From contig NZ_FMDF01000104.1 in NCBI RefSeq assembly GCF_900091955.1, positions 1-37,616 of the forward strand: a stretch of 37,616 nt of DNA, read 5' to 3'. This document shows, in pieces, positions 1 to 9,388 of this stretch. Source of the DNA: Streptomyces sp. Ncost-T10-10d (lineage in GTDB: Bacteria; Actinomycetota; Actinomycetes; Streptomycetales; Streptomycetaceae). Each line of letters begins with the position of its first letter. Position 1 is the stretch's first letter. The notes beneath the pieces are model-generated. The model was given only the letters and a program-made list of their open reading frames with translations, did no database searches and was not told where the DNA came from. The translations under genes were made by a program, and so were the position numbers.

Positions 1-3000
1 GTGCCTTGTCCGCGGCCAGGAAGGAACGTATCTCCTCGTCCTGCCGACCGGCGTCCAGCGGGCGCAGGTCCAGCTCCTGCCAGGGCATGGGGCCCGGAAC
101 GGGAATCACCTGCACCGGTTCGGCGCCGTCGGTCCAGAACCCCGCGCGCAGGTTGGGGTGCCGGCGCAGCAGTGCGGACCCGGCGGCGCGCAGCCGGCCG
201 GCGTCCGGCCGGCCGGACAGGTCGAGGACCAGCTGCACGGTGTAGACGTCGGGCGCCTGCTCGTCGTACTGGGCGTGGAAGAGCAGCCCCTGCTGCAGCG
301 GCGAGAGCGGCAGTACGTCGTGGTGGCCGGGGTGGCGGGCGGCCAGCCGGTCCCGGTCGGCGGCGTCCAGGCGTACGAGCGGGGCCGGTTCGCCACCGGC
401 CGGGGCGCCGTCGGCCACCCCGGCGGCGACCTGGGCCAGGGCCGCGGGGGTGCGGTGCCGGAAGACCTGCCGTGCGGTGATCCGCAGTCCGGCGGCGCGC
501 GCCCTGGCCACCAGGGTGATCGCCGAGATGCTGTCGCCGCCCAGCTGGAAGAAGTCGTCGTCGGCACCGGCCTCGTCCAGGTGCAGGGCGTGCGCCACGG
601 CCGCGCAGAGCACCCTCTCCCGCTCCGTCGCGGGCCGGCGGCCGGCCCCGGGCCGGGCCGGGGGCGGGGTGGGCAGCGCGGTGCGGTCGAGCTTGCCGTT
701 GGGGAGCAGCGGCAGCGCCTCCAGCACGGTGATCTGCGCCGGCACCATGTGCCGGGGCAGCACCGCGGCCAGCTCCCCGCGCAGCGCCTCCGGGTCGGGC
801 CCGGCCCCCGGTTCGGCCACCACGTGGCCGATCAGCCGCGGCGGGTCGTCGGCCGACACCACCGCGACGGCCTGCCGGACACCGGCGCATTCGGTCAGCG
901 CCGTCTCGATCTCGCCCGGTTCGATCCGGTAGCCGCGGACCTTGACCTGCCGGTCGGTCCGGCCGAGGAACTCGAGGTCGCCGTCGTGGTTCCGGCGCAC
1001 CAGGTCACCGGTCCGGTACATGCGCGTGCCCGGCGCCCCGAACGGGTCGGCCACGAACCGCTCGGCGGTCAGGCCGAACCGGCCGGTGTAGCCGCGGGCG
1101 ACATGGGGGCCGGCGGCGTACAGCTCTCCCGGGACCCCGGGAGGCACCGGGCGCAGCCGGTCGTCCAGCACGTAGCAGGCGGTGTTCGGCAGCGGTCGTC
1201 CGATCGGCGCGACCGCGGTCGGCGGCTGCTGCCGGCCCGGCCATGTGGTGGCGACGACGGTGGTCTCGGTCGGGCCGTACCCGTTGACGAACGACACGTC
1301 GGCGCCCAGCCGCACGACCAGCTCGGCCGGGCACGCCTCGCCGCCGACGAAGACCACCCGGAGCGTGGGCGGCGCACCGGCCGGAAGGGTGGCCGCGACC
1401 GGTGTCGGTGCGAGGAGGTGCGTCACCGCGTGCCGGCGCAGCCAGTCCGCCAGCTCCGCACCGAGGAGGGCCGGTTCGCTCGGGGTGACGACGAGCGCGG
1501 CACCGGCCAGCAACGTCGGCAGCAGTTCCAGCACCGAGATGTCGAAGGACCAGGTCGACCGGTTGGCCACGCGGTCGTCCGGCCCGATGCCGAGCAGGTC
1601 GATGTGCGCGTGGGCGAGGTTGCTCAGCCCGGAGTGCGGGACCGCCACGCCCTTGGGCCGGCCGGTCGATCCGGAGGTGTACAGCACATAGGCGAGGCCG
1701 GCCGGCCGCAGCGGGGCCGTCCGGTCGGCATCGGTGAGGTCGGCGTCGTCGGCCCCGGCCAGCTCGGCGAGCACGGCCGGGTCGTCCAGCGCCAGCACCG
1801 GGGCCTCGGACAGGTCCTGGTCCGCCGTCGCGGCGAGGGTGAGGACGAGCGCGGGCGCGGAGTCGGTCAGCAGGAACTCCCGGCGGAGCGGGGGGAGGTC
1901 GGGATCGACCGGTACGTAGGCGGCGCCGGCCTTGAACACCGCGAGCACCGCGACGATCATCTCCGCGGACCTCGGCAGGACCAGGGCGATCCGCCACTCG
2001 GGACCCGCGCCGCGCCGGACGAGCAGCCGGGCGAGCCGGTTGGCGCGGCTGTTCAGCTCGGCGTAGCTCAGGCAGACGCCGGCGCCGACCACCGCCGGGG
2101 CCTCGGGGCTCGCGGCCACCCGGGCCTGGAACAGGTCCGGCACCAGCCCGGCCGGCAGCTCCCGGTGCGGACCCCGGCCGTCCGCCGGCCGCGCCCCCTC
2201 CTCCGCGCCGGCCAGCGGGAGGTCCGCCAGCCGGGTCTCCGGCGAGGCAGCGGCCAGAAACCTGACGTAGCGCTCCGCCAGGGCCTGGGCCGTGCGGCGG
2301 TCGAACAGGTCGGTGCGGAAGCTCAGCCGCCCCTCCTGCGGACCCAGTTCCAGAACGAGCTCGTCCTTGGCGGTGCCGGTGTCGACCAGCTCGTTCCCGG
2401 AGTCGGGCAGGTAGTTGAACGCGATCTGGTAGAGCGGGGAGATACTGGGGTCGCGTTCGGGCGACAGCTCCTCGACCAGCTTCTGGAACGGCAGCTGGGA
2501 GTGCTCCAGCGCGTCGGCCACCGCATCGCGGGTACGGGCCACCAGCTCGCCGAAGGTCGGGTTCCCGGACGCGTCGGTGCGCAGCACGACCGTGTTGACG
2601 AACATGCCGATCAGCGCGCCCACCTCGGGCAGGACGCGTCCGGACACGGGAACGCCGACCACCACGTCCGCACTGCCCGAGGTACGCGCCAGCAGGGCCG
2701 TGAACGCCGCGAGCAGCACCGTGAACGGTGTGGTGCCGCCGCGCCGCGCGAGCGCGGCCACCGCGTCGCCGACCTCCTCGGGCACGGCGAACCGCACGGT
2801 GTCACCGGTGTTGCTCCGGACCGGGGGGCGCCGCCGGTCCAGCGGCAGGGCGTGCACCGGTGGCAGCCCGGCCAGCCGCCGTCGCCAGTAGGCCAGGTCC
2901 GGCTCGAACTCGCCGCTGTCGTACCGGGAGCGCTGCCAGGTGGCGTAGTCGGCGTACTGCACAGGCAGCGGCGGAAGCTCGGCGGGGCGGCCCTCCGCGG

Positions 3001-3487
3001 CCGCCCGGCACAGCTCGGTGACCTCATGGTCCAGCAGGGCCACCGAGGCGGCGTCGAACGCGCTGTGGTGGACCACCACCAGCAGCAGCCGGTCCGCTTC
3101 GGAGAGGCGGACCAGCCGGGCGCGGAACAGCGGGGCCCGCGTCAGGTCGAAGGGCTCCGCGGCCAGCTCGGTGAGGAGCTCCTCGGTCCGGCTGCGGGCC
3201 GCCGCCCGCTCCAGGGACCGCAGGTCCTCCTCGTCCACGGTCAGTTCCACGTGCTCGTGAACGGTCTGGCGGAGCGAGCCGTCCGCCGCCTCCGCCAGGG
3301 ATGTCCGCAGGGCCTCATGGCGCTCCACCACGGTGCGCAGGGTCGCTGCCATGTCTCCGGCGCCGAGCGCGACACCGGACAGCGACACGACGGTGGGGAC
3401 GTTGAACGCCGGGGAGTCCGGATCAAGCCGGCTCGCGAACCACACCCGCTCCTGGTCGAAGGAGGCCGGAGTACTCCAACCCGTCAT
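1..3487 (-). CDS. Nonribosomal peptide synthetase, C-A-T-(C) (3' end outside window)
   Basis: Multimodular NRPS building a peptide on carrier-protein thioesters. About 1162 residues are visible; the reading frame is open to the left edge, so the C-terminus is missing. Order: condensation domain (about 1-440; core motif HHSAFDA near residue 134, the final Gly of HHxxxDG being Ala), adenylation domain (about 450-960; LYTSGSTG near 600, FDIS, NGYGPTE near 729, YRTGD, NGKLDR), carrier domain (FFQLGGDS near 981), then the start of a second condensation/epimerization-type domain (PLSPLQQG near 1058). My hand-read specificity pocket is D-I-L-L-F-G-V-V, nearest to glycine-type codes from memory; weak. 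Start ATG at 3487 is chosen because the C-domain motif SFDQERVWF follows within 10 residues and a G-rich ribosome site precedes it. It is divergent from the radical SAM gene. The protein begins with a C domain, so it either accepts an upstream chain or is initiated by an acyl group. Confidence 0.93.
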   Translation of the reverse strand, partial: MTGWSTPASFDQERVWFASRLDPDSPAFNVPTVVSLSGVALGAGDMAATLRTVVERHEALRTSLAEAADGSLRQTVHEHVELTVDEEDLRSLERAAARSRTEELLTELAAEPFDLTRAPLFRARLVRLSEADRLLLVVVHHSAFDAASVALLDHEVTELCRAAAEGRPAELPPLPVQYADYATWQRSRYDSGEFEPDLAYWRRRLAGLPPVHALPLDRRRPPVRSNTGDTVRFAVPEEVGDAVAALARRGGTTPFTVLLAAFTALLARTSGSADVVVGVPVSGRVLPEVGALIGMFVNTVVLRTDASGNPTFGELVARTRDAVADALEHSQLPFQKLVEELSPERDPSISPLYQIAFNYLPDSGNELVDTGTAKDELVLELGPQEGRLSFRTDLFDRRTAQALAERYVRFLAAASPETRLADLPLAGAEEGARPADGRGPHRELPAGLVPDLFQARVAASPEAPAVVGAGVCLSYAELNSRANRLARLLVRRGAGPEWRIALVLPRSAEMIVAVLAVFKAGAAYVPVDPDLPPLRREFLLTDSAPALVLTLAATADQDLSEAPVLALDDPAVLAELAGADDADLTDADRTAPLRPAGLAYVLYTSGSTGRPKGVAVPHSGLSNLAHAHIDLLGIGPDDRVANRSTWSFDISVLELLPTLLAGAALVVTPSEPALLGAELADWLRRHAVTHLLAPTPVAATLPAGAPPTLRVVFVGGEACPAELVVRLGADVSFVNGYGPTETTVVATTWPGRQQPPTAVAPIGRPLPNTACYVLDDRLRPVPPGVPGELYAAGPHVARGYTGRFGLTAERFVADPFGAPGTRMYRTGDLVRRNHDGDLEFLGRTDRQVKVRGYRIEPGEIETALTECAGVRQAVAVVSADDPPRLIGHVVAEPGAGPDPEALRGELAAVLPRHMVPAQITVLEALPLLPNGKLDRTALPTPPPARPGAGRRPATERERVLCAAVAHALHLDEAGADDDFFQLGGDSISAITLVARARAAGLRITARQVFRHRTPAALAQVAAGVADGAPAGGEPAPLVRLDAADRDRLAARHPGHHDVLPLSPLQQGLLFHAQYDEQAPDVYTVQLVLDLSGRPDAGRLRAAGSALLRRHPNLRAGFWTDGAEPVQVIPVPGPMPWQELDLRPLDAGRQDEEIRSFLAADKA

Positions 3488-3779
3488 GGCCGCCAACCCC
3501 CGGTCCCCACTTGCCTTCCCGCCGCACGCCGAATCCCTTCGGCCGTACGCCGGCCCGCCCGTTCCCGACCCCGCCTGCGGAGGCACATGGTTCCACCTCC
3601 CGAAGCGCTCCCACAAGATCTTGACCGCTACAGAAAACCGCACGCGCAACGGGGTTGACCGAATCTCACTTCAATAACGAGCAAGATCATGGCAGTTGGC
3701 CCGGCGCAGTGCGTGGGCTACGCTCCGACGCGGGGTGTGTGCCTCCGTCTCAGCCCTCCTCGCCGACGCGGAGCACCTC
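3488..3779. promoter_or_regulatory. Divergent intergenic region, NRPS / radical SAM
   Basis: This 292-base gap must hold the promoters of the leftward NRPS and the rightward radical SAM gene. It is locally less GC-rich around 3600-3695 than its surroundings, as expected for a promoter zone. TTGACC occurs at 3621 and 3654, but neither has a convincing -10 hexamer at 16-19 nt. No convincing small gene was found. Confidence 0.4.
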
Positions 3780-5879
3780 GTGAACATCACGATCGTTTTT
3801 CCCCCCGCCGCTGATCCTTCGCTGCCCTACGGCGCTCTGCCGCTGCTCGGCGCGGTCCTGAAGCGGGCCGGTTACCCGGACGTGTCGCTGCGCGACGTGA
3901 ACCTCGAGGCGTTCGACGATCTCTGGCGACCGGACGCACTGGCCGAGGCGCTGCACCGCGAGGACGTTCCCGGCCGGACGAGCGGCACGGCTGCGGAACT
4001 GATCGCCGACATCGACGCGGCGCGCGCCATTCTGCGCGACCCGGTCGACTTCTACGACCCGATGAAGCTCCTGTTCGCCAAGCGCCTGTTCCACCTCGCC
4101 GGCGACCTGCTCTCGGCATCGCATCCACGGGTCCGGTTCGGCAAGTACTCCTATTCGCCGAGCTCCTACGACTCCTACGAGGAGATCGAAGCAGCCGTCC
4201 GGACCGACGCGGGCCCGCTCGCCCGGTACTTCGAGACGACCACCGTTCCGTCGCTGCTGGCCGCGGCCCCGAAGGTGATCGGCCTGTCCGTCCCGTACTT
4301 CTCCCAGCTGATACCCGCGTTCATCCTGGCCGACCGCATCCGCGCAGCGGATCCCGGCATCCACCTCACCTTCGGCGGCCCGGTGATCACCTGGGGCAAG
4401 GAGGTGCTGATGGCGGACGGACGGTTCGGACGCTGGATGGACTCCTTCTTCGTCGGCGAGGCAGACGAGACGTTCCTGCACTTCGTCGACGCGCTGCACG
4501 GCAAGCGTGACCTCACCGCCGTCGTCAACATGGTCCGGTACGTGGACGGCCAAGTCGTCAGCCAGCTCGACGACCACTACCAGCTCGATCTGGACTGGTC
4601 GCCCACGCCGGACTTCACGATGATGCCGATGGACCGCTATTTCGCGCCCAAGCGCATCATCTGTCTGATGCCCACGCGCGGCTGCTACTTCAACAAATGT
4701 GCTTTCTGCAACTACGCGTTCATCAAGATGACGCCGTACCGGATGCGCTCGCCGCAGCTCATCGCCGAGGACGTCGCCACCATCCAGAAGGCCACCGGCG
4801 AGAGCGTGTTCTCGTTCGAGTCCGACGTCATGCTGCCCCTGCACCTGAAGCAGATATCCGAAGCCCTGATAACCCGCGGCACGGACATCAAATGGCACGG
4901 CGTGGCCCGCTTCGAGAAGGGGATGACGGACGAACTCTTCGCCACCATGCGCCGGGCCGGCTGCGTGCGCCTGTACATGGGGATGGAGAGCGCCAACGAA
5001 CGCGTGCTGGAGGCGATGGTCAAGGGGACCGACCGGCAGCGCATGTCGAACATCCTGCGCATGTGCAGCTCGGCGGGTATCTCCGTGGAGGCCGGGGTGT
5101 TCAGCGGCTTCCCGTCCGAGACGGCGGAGGAGGCGGACGACACCTACCGGTTCGTCCGCGACCACCGGCACGTCATCGCCCGTGCGGACGTGGGCACGTT
5201 CAGGCTGCTCAAGGGCGCTCCCATCGCCGACACCCCCGAGAAGTACGGGATCATCGTCCTCGGCGACCCCAAGAAGCGCTGGTACCACCTGGACTTCCGG
5301 CACACGGCACCGCAGGAGGTGTCGGACGGCGCGGCGGCCATGGAACGGATCCAGCGCCTCTACCCGGAGGTCGCCCTGATCGACGTGCCGGAGGACATCC
5401 TCTACAACGCCGACGTGGGCCCGGACGCGTTCCGCCGGTTCTTCGCCGCCGCCGGCGAATCGGCGACCCCGTCGAAGGCGGTACCTGACGAGGCGACGGT
5501 CGCCCTGTCCACCGACTGCGAGCTGCAGCGGGTCCATGTGGCCAACTCCGGGGCCGTGCACTTCGACGACCCCGCCGCGCAGGGCGCGCGCCCCGTCTTC
5601 GAGGTGTCACGCATGACGCTGACCATCGCCGTCGACAGGGCGGCCTCGGCCCTGTACCCCCTGAGCCCCGCGGAGGAGTTCGTCCTGCGCCGTCTCGGAG
5701 AGGGCCCGATGTCCGCCGCCGGTCTGCGCGCCGAGATCCAGAAGTACGCGGAGTCGGGCGCTGACCCCGACGACACGGTCGACGTGAGCCTCCTGGACCA
5801 CCTGGTGGCCCAGGGGGTCGTGGTCGTACGCGCGGTGGACGTCGCCACCGAAGCGGTACTCGGACGAGTACACCCGTGA
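3780..5879 (+). CDS. B12-binding-type radical SAM enzyme
   Basis: Predicted cobalamin-dependent radical SAM enzyme of 699 residues; such enzymes often methylate unactivated carbons in natural products. The N-terminal part (about 1-230) begins NITIVFPPAADPSLPYGA and has the Rossmann-like segment GLSVPYFSQLIPAF...FGGPVITWG typical of the B12-binding domain fused to radical SAM proteins. The barrel carries the cluster ligands C302, C307 and C310 (GCYFNKCAFC), a CX4CX2C spacing rather than the usual CX3CX2C, followed by GMESANERVLE and GFPSETAEE motifs. The last 80 residues look like a winged helix. GTG at 3780 is preferred over the earlier in-frame start at 3696: a GCGGAG ribosome site lies 6 nt upstream and the conserved fold begins at once. 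Divergent from the NRPS, suggesting a shared pathway. The final ~10 codons overlap an IS3 remnant in another frame. Substrate unknown. Confidence 0.88.
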   Translation: MNITIVFPPAADPSLPYGALPLLGAVLKRAGYPDVSLRDVNLEAFDDLWRPDALAEALHREDVPGRTSGTAAELIADIDAARAILRDPVDFYDPMKLLFAKRLFHLAGDLLSASHPRVRFGKYSYSPSSYDSYEEIEAAVRTDAGPLARYFETTTVPSLLAAAPKVIGLSVPYFSQLIPAFILADRIRAADPGIHLTFGGPVITWGKEVLMADGRFGRWMDSFFVGEADETFLHFVDALHGKRDLTAVVNMVRYVDGQVVSQLDDHYQLDLDWSPTPDFTMMPMDRYFAPKRIICLMPTRGCYFNKCAFCNYAFIKMTPYRMRSPQLIAEDVATIQKATGESVFSFESDVMLPLHLKQISEALITRGTDIKWHGVARFEKGMTDELFATMRRAGCVRLYMGMESANERVLEAMVKGTDRQRMSNILRMCSSAGISVEAGVFSGFPSETAEEADDTYRFVRDHRHVIARADVGTFRLLKGAPIADTPEKYGIIVLGDPKKRWYHLDFRHTAPQEVSDGAAAMERIQRLYPEVALIDVPEDILYNADVGPDAFRRFFAAAGESATPSKAVPDEATVALSTDCELQRVHVANSGAVHFDDPAAQGARPVFEVSRMTLTIAVDRAASALYPLSPAEEFVLRRLGEGPMSAAGLRAEIQKYAESGADPDDTVDVSLLDHLVAQGVVVVRAVDVATEAVLGRVHP

Positions 5880-5955
5880 CGCGATCGAGCTCGTGCCTTC
5901 GTTCGGACGGACGGTGACCGATGTCGCCCGCGAGCCGGGCATCGGCCTCGGCGCC
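5845..5955 (+). pseudogene. IS3-family transposase orfA remnant
   Basis: In the frame with codons starting at 5848, the sequence reads PPKRYSDEYTRDAIELV, then GRTVTDVAREPGIG, which matches the start and helix-turn-helix of IS3-type OrfA proteins of streptomycetes. The usual start ATG is replaced by TCG, similarity fades after about 5950, and the frame ends at a TAG at 6037. No orfB or terminal inverted repeats were seen, so this is a decayed fragment. It overlaps the last codons of the radical SAM gene in a different frame, so that gene's C-terminal tail is probably derived from the insertion. Confidence 0.7.
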
Positions 5956-6075
5956 ACCTCGTCGGCTCCGGCCCTGTCATCGTCAGTACGGGAGCGTCTC
6001 ACCGGTCTTCTCAGCGACCGGCCCGAACCCACCGAGTAGCTGAACAGGTCCGGTCGGGCGGTCCCGGCAGCCCGC

Positions 6076-6185
6076 AAGCCCGGCCCGAGCGACTACGCCG
6101 ACACCACACCGGAGCAACTTCGAGCAGACATCGGCCGGATCACCGGCATCAGCGGCGAAGTCGCGCCCCGACTAGCCGAGCGCGC
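6076..6185 (+). pseudogene. Possible DUF3618 gene fragment
   Basis: The frame from 6076 reads SDYADTTPEQLRADIGRI, which resembles the opening of DUF3618 proteins (TPEQLRADIERTR...). It has no plausible start or ribosome site and runs into the 3' end of the GH15 gene on the other strand. It may be further debris at the cluster edge. The similarity is short and may be chance. The rest of 5956-6171 shows nothing recognisable. Confidence 0.25.
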
Positions 6186-8037
6186 GGTCCAGACCGAAGG
6201 CCGCGCTGATCAGCGCCAGGTGGGTGAAGGCCTGCGGGAAGTTCCCGGTCTGCTCCCCGGTGTGGCCGATCTCCTCCGCGTACAGACCGAGGTGGTTGGC
6301 GTACGTGAGCATCTTCTCGAAGGCGAGCCGGGCCTCGTCCAGGCGGCCGGCGCGGGCCAGTGCCTCGACGTACCAGAACGAGCAGATCGAGAACGTGCCC
6401 TCATCGCCCCGCAGTCCGTCCGGGCTGGCCTGCGGGTCGTAGCGGTAGACCAGCGAGTCGGACACCAGGTCCTCGCCCAGCGCGTCCAGCGTGGCGAGCC
6501 ACTTCGGGTCGGTCGGGGAGACGAACTTCGCCAGCGGCATCATCAGCAGGGACGCGTCGAGGACGTGGCCGTCCTCGTACTGGACGAAGGCGTGCCGCTC
6601 GTCGGACCAGCCATGGCGCATGATCCGGCGATAGATCGCATCCCGGGCCCGCCCCCACCGCACGATGTCGACGGGCAGGCCGCGATGCTGGGCCAGCCGC
6701 ATGGCGCGCTCGATGGCCACCCAGCACATCAGTCGCGAGTAGAGGAAGTTCTTGCGCCCGCTGCGCGCCTCCCAGATCCCCTGGTCGGGCTGGTCCCAGT
6801 GGTCGCACACCCAGTCGACCACCTCGCTGATGCTGTCCCAGTGCGCACTGGAGATGGGCTGCCCCCACTTGTTGTAGAGGTAGAGGGCGTCGATGAGCGC
6901 CCCGTAGATGTCCAGCTGCAACTGGCCGACGGCATCATTGCCGACGCGTACGGGGGCCGAGCCCCGGTACCCCTCGAGATGGGTCAGCTCGCGCTCGGGC
7001 AGCTCACGGCGCCCGTCGATGCCGTACATGATCTGCAGCGGGCCGGTCGTCTCGGTCACTTCGAGGGGGACATGCTCGGAAAGGAAACCCATGAAGGCCT
7101 CGGCCTCCTCGGTGAAGCCGAGCCTGAGCAGCGCATACACACAGAACGCCGCGTCACGGATCCAGACGTAGCGGTAGTCCCAGTTGCGCTCGCCCCCGAT
7201 GCGTTCGGGCAGGCTGGTGGTCGGTGCGGCGATGATGGCACCGGTCGGGGCGTAGGTGAGCAGCTTCAGGGTGAGGGCGGAGCGCTGCACCATCTCCCGC
7301 CAGCGACCGCGGTACCGCGACCGGGACAGCCACCGCCGCCAGTAACCGACGGTGGCGTTGAACTGCTGCTCCGCCTCGGACAGCGGGCAGAAACGGGGCG
7401 CCACGTCGCCGCCGACCCGGTCGAGGGCGAAGACCGCGGACTCGCCCTCGTGCAGCTTGAACAGCGACCATACGTCCTGGCCGGCGACCTCGAGCGGCAC
7501 ACTCGACGTCAGCGCGAGAGTGAGTGAGGGCGATTCGAAGACCGCCTGGCGATGCTGTGCGTGCACGGTGTGCGGCTGCGCCCCGTACTCGAAACGGGGG
7601 GCCACACGGGCGCGGAACGGCAGCGATCCGCGGACGCACACCACGCGGCGGATCAGACGGTGCCGGTCGGCCTCGCGCGAATCGTCGAGTACCGGCATGA
7701 AGTCCTGGACCTCGCCGACCCCGTCCTCCGCGAAGAAGCGGGTGATCAGCACATTGGTGTCGGGGAAGTAGAACTGCTTGGTGCGCGTCGGGGCATCCGC
7801 CGCGAGCTCGAAGTACCCGCCACGGTCGGCGTCGAGGATCGACGCGAAGACACTGGGTGCGTCGAAGCGCGGGCAGCAGTACCAGTCGATGGTGCCGTTC
7901 GTGCCCACCAGCGCCGCGCTGCGCAGATCGCCGATCAGGCCGTGCTCGGCAACGGGCAGATAGCGGGGCGCGCCGACGCCCGGGGACGCGCCGAAACCAC
8001 TGAACGTTCCGGTGCTCGCATTGGCCTCCACAGTCAC
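6172..8037 (-). CDS. Glycoside hydrolase family 15 (glucoamylase/trehalase-like)
   Basis: Intracellular GH15 enzyme of 621 residues, no signal peptide; family members hydrolyse alpha-glucosidic bonds, and actinobacterial ones include trehalases. The N-terminal beta-sandwich domain contains GLIGDLRSAALVGTNGTIDW. The (alpha/alpha)6 barrel has GGERNWDYRYVWIRDA (about 280-297, substrate pocket and catalytic acid region) and near the C-terminus EEIGHTGEQTGNFPQAFTH, where the second catalytic Glu lies. GTG at 8037 is chosen because AGGGAGGT sits 6 nt upstream; the open frame further upstream is antisense to the cyclophilin gene and is not coding. It is divergent from the cyclophilin. Whether the substrate is trehalose, maltodextrin or glycogen cannot be told from sequence. 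Confidence 0.93.
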   Translation of the reverse strand: MTVEANASTGTFSGFGASPGVGAPRYLPVAEHGLIGDLRSAALVGTNGTIDWYCCPRFDAPSVFASILDADRGGYFELAADAPTRTKQFYFPDTNVLITRFFAEDGVGEVQDFMPVLDDSREADRHRLIRRVVCVRGSLPFRARVAPRFEYGAQPHTVHAQHRQAVFESPSLTLALTSSVPLEVAGQDVWSLFKLHEGESAVFALDRVGGDVAPRFCPLSEAEQQFNATVGYWRRWLSRSRYRGRWREMVQRSALTLKLLTYAPTGAIIAAPTTSLPERIGGERNWDYRYVWIRDAAFCVYALLRLGFTEEAEAFMGFLSEHVPLEVTETTGPLQIMYGIDGRRELPERELTHLEGYRGSAPVRVGNDAVGQLQLDIYGALIDALYLYNKWGQPISSAHWDSISEVVDWVCDHWDQPDQGIWEARSGRKNFLYSRLMCWVAIERAMRLAQHRGLPVDIVRWGRARDAIYRRIMRHGWSDERHAFVQYEDGHVLDASLLMMPLAKFVSPTDPKWLATLDALGEDLVSDSLVYRYDPQASPDGLRGDEGTFSICSFWYVEALARAGRLDEARLAFEKMLTYANHLGLYAEEIGHTGEQTGNFPQAFTHLALISAAFGLDRALG

Positions 8038-8166
8038 GACGGACCTCCCTGAGCCTGCGCCCCCCTTCTTCAGGCTAACCAGCCGTCGACGTGCAGGACA
8101 GCGGGAGACGGGCCCGGTACCGTGCCCGCCCGTCGGCGCCGAGCGCATCGATGTCAGGATGGTTGC

Positions 8167-8664
8167 ATGACGAGCAAGGTTTACTTCGACATCACCATCA
8201 ATGACGAGCCCGCTGGGCGGATCACGTTCACACTGTTCGACGACGTCGTTCCCAAGACCGCGGAGAACTTCCGCGCGCTGGCGACCGGCGAGAAGGGCTT
8301 CGGCTACAAGGGATCGTCCTTCCACCGGATCATCCCCGACTTCATGCTGCAGGGCGGCGACTTCACCCAGGGCAACGGCACGGGTGGCAAGAGCATCTAC
8401 GGGGCGAAGTTCCCGGACGAGAACTTCAAGCTCGCGCACACCAAGCCGGGCCTGCTCTCCATGGCCAACAGTGGCCCCGACTCCAACGGCTCCCAGTTCT
8501 TCATCACGACCATCGTGACGTCGTGGCTGGACGGCAAGCACGTGGTGTTCGGCGAGGTCGACAACCAGGAGAGCATGGACCTGGTCAAGAAGATCGAGGC
8601 CCTCGGCACGCAGAGCGGCCGGCCCCAGGCGAAGATCACCATCGCGGACAGCGGCGTCCTCTGA
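8167..8664 (+). CDS. Cyclophilin-type peptidyl-prolyl cis-trans isomerase
   Basis: Cytoplasmic cyclophilin of 165 residues, the size of eukaryotic cyclophilin A, catalysing proline cis-trans isomerization in protein folding. Active-site residues are readable: R54 and F59 in [10 protein letters not shown]62, the SQFFITT strand, W120 and H125 in [11 protein letters not shown]. The Trp corresponds to the cyclosporin-contacting residue, so the protein is probably drug-sensitive, as described for streptomycete CypA proteins. ATG at 8167 follows CAGGA at a usable distance and gives the full family length without extension. It stands alone and ends in a strong hairpin at 8687. Confidence 0.96.
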   Translation: MTSKVYFDITINDEPAGRITFTLFDDVVPKTAENFRALATGEKGFGYKGSSFHRIIPDFMLQGGDFTQGNGTGGKSIYGAKFPDENFKLAHTKPGLLSMANSGPDSNGSQFFITTIVTSWLDGKHVVFGEVDNQESMDLVKKIEALGTQSGRPQAKITIADSGVL

Positions 8665-8686
8665 CCCGCATACGGAACCGCTGAAC

Positions 8687-8725
8687 GAGCGCGCCGTCCG
8701 ACGGACTCCGTCGGACGGCGCGCTC
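8687..8725 (+). terminator. Hairpin terminator after cyclophilin gene
   Basis: Perfect 19-bp inverted repeat (8687-8705 and 8707-8725) separated by one base, forming a hairpin with a small loop 22 nt after the stop codon. There is no U-tract, as is common in streptomycetes. Confidence 0.8.
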
Positions 8726-8803
8726 CGTCGTATCCGGCCGGAGAGGGACGGCCTCGGCCGACCGGCCGACCGGCCGCGCGATTCCGCTCGGTACGGTGTT
8801 CGG

Positions 8804-9304
8804 ATGGGGAACGTCTTTCACGGCGCGGGCCGCAGCCTGTCCATGTCCAACGGGAGCACGGACGTCTTCGTCGATGTGCTCATGCTGGCCGTGTCCGACC
8901 TCGCCGAGAGCGTCTGGGAGCACCGCTTCGCCGCTCTGCTGACCTTGCAGGACCAGAACGTCATCGGGCGCGGGGTGGTCGGGTTCGATCTGGAGGACGT
9001 CGACTGGGGCCGCTCCCCGCACGAGCAGGCCGCGGCGAAGGACTTCGTCCTGCGGGTGCTCGATCTCGCGCTGCGCAGGCACCGGTGGGACGAACTGGAC
9101 TACGAGCCGCCCTTCGCCGAGGGCTTTCTGCGGCAGTACCGGGAGATGGTCGAGGCCTTCGATCCGGCCGACGTGGAGCGGCCGAGCGGCGGCTTCCCCT
9201 TTCCCGGCCCGGAGGAAGCCGCCATGGCCTCGTGCGTGCGGCACCGCGTCCTGTGCGCGCCGGCCCATTGGGAGGCATGCGTGTTCTGTACGGCGCTCTG
9301 GTGA
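8804..9304 (+). CDS. Conserved hypothetical protein with C-terminal Cys/His cluster
   Basis: Unrecognised soluble protein of 166 residues. The first two thirds are acidic and helical with many aromatic residues. The last 25 residues hold C144, H147, C151, H155, C159 and C162, a spacing that could bind zinc or another metal; this is inference. Start ATG at 8804 has a poor ribosome site; an alternative ATG (MSNGSTD) lies 39 nt downstream. It is followed by the regulated HTH/Clp-N gene after 83 bases but has its own setting after a terminator. Confidence 0.75.
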   Translation: MGNVFHGAGRSLSMSNGSTDVFVDVLMLAVSDLAESVWEHRFAALLTLQDQNVIGRGVVGFDLEDVDWGRSPHEQAAAKDFVLRVLDLALRRHRWDELDYEPPFAEGFLRQYREMVEAFDPADVERPSGGFPFPGPEEAAMASCVRHRVLCAPAHWEACVFCTALW

Positions 9305-9336
9305 TCCCGCACCGGTGGCGCGGATTCCGCAGCCTT

Positions 9337-9388
9337 CACTGTCAACTGATGGTTGACAGTGAAGATGTGTCAACCTACAGTTGACACA
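9337..9388 (+). promoter_or_regulatory. Double-palindrome operator within a leaderless promoter
   Basis: Two copies of TGTCAAC-N5-GTTGACA lie in tandem: arms 9337-9346/9352-9361 (10 bp) and 9366-9374/9380-9388 (9 bp), centres 28 bp apart. A -35 TTGACA (9353-9358), 17-nt spacer and -10 TACAGT (9376-9381) are embedded in them, placing transcription start at or next to the ATG at 9388. A protein binding either site would block the promoter. The gene's own HTH domain is the obvious candidate. Confidence 0.8.

Noticed and set aside
158..3658. A 1166-residue open frame on the + strand
   Set aside because: Antisense to the NRPS; composition is Arg/Gly/Val-rich without domain motifs, while the - strand shows all NRPS core motifs.
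3750..5561. A 603-residue open frame on the - strand
   Set aside because: Shadow of the radical SAM gene caused by high GC3; no recognisable domains.
8038..8541. N-terminal extension of the GH15 protein
   Set aside because: It is antisense to the cyclophilin gene and a good ribosome site precedes GTG 8037.
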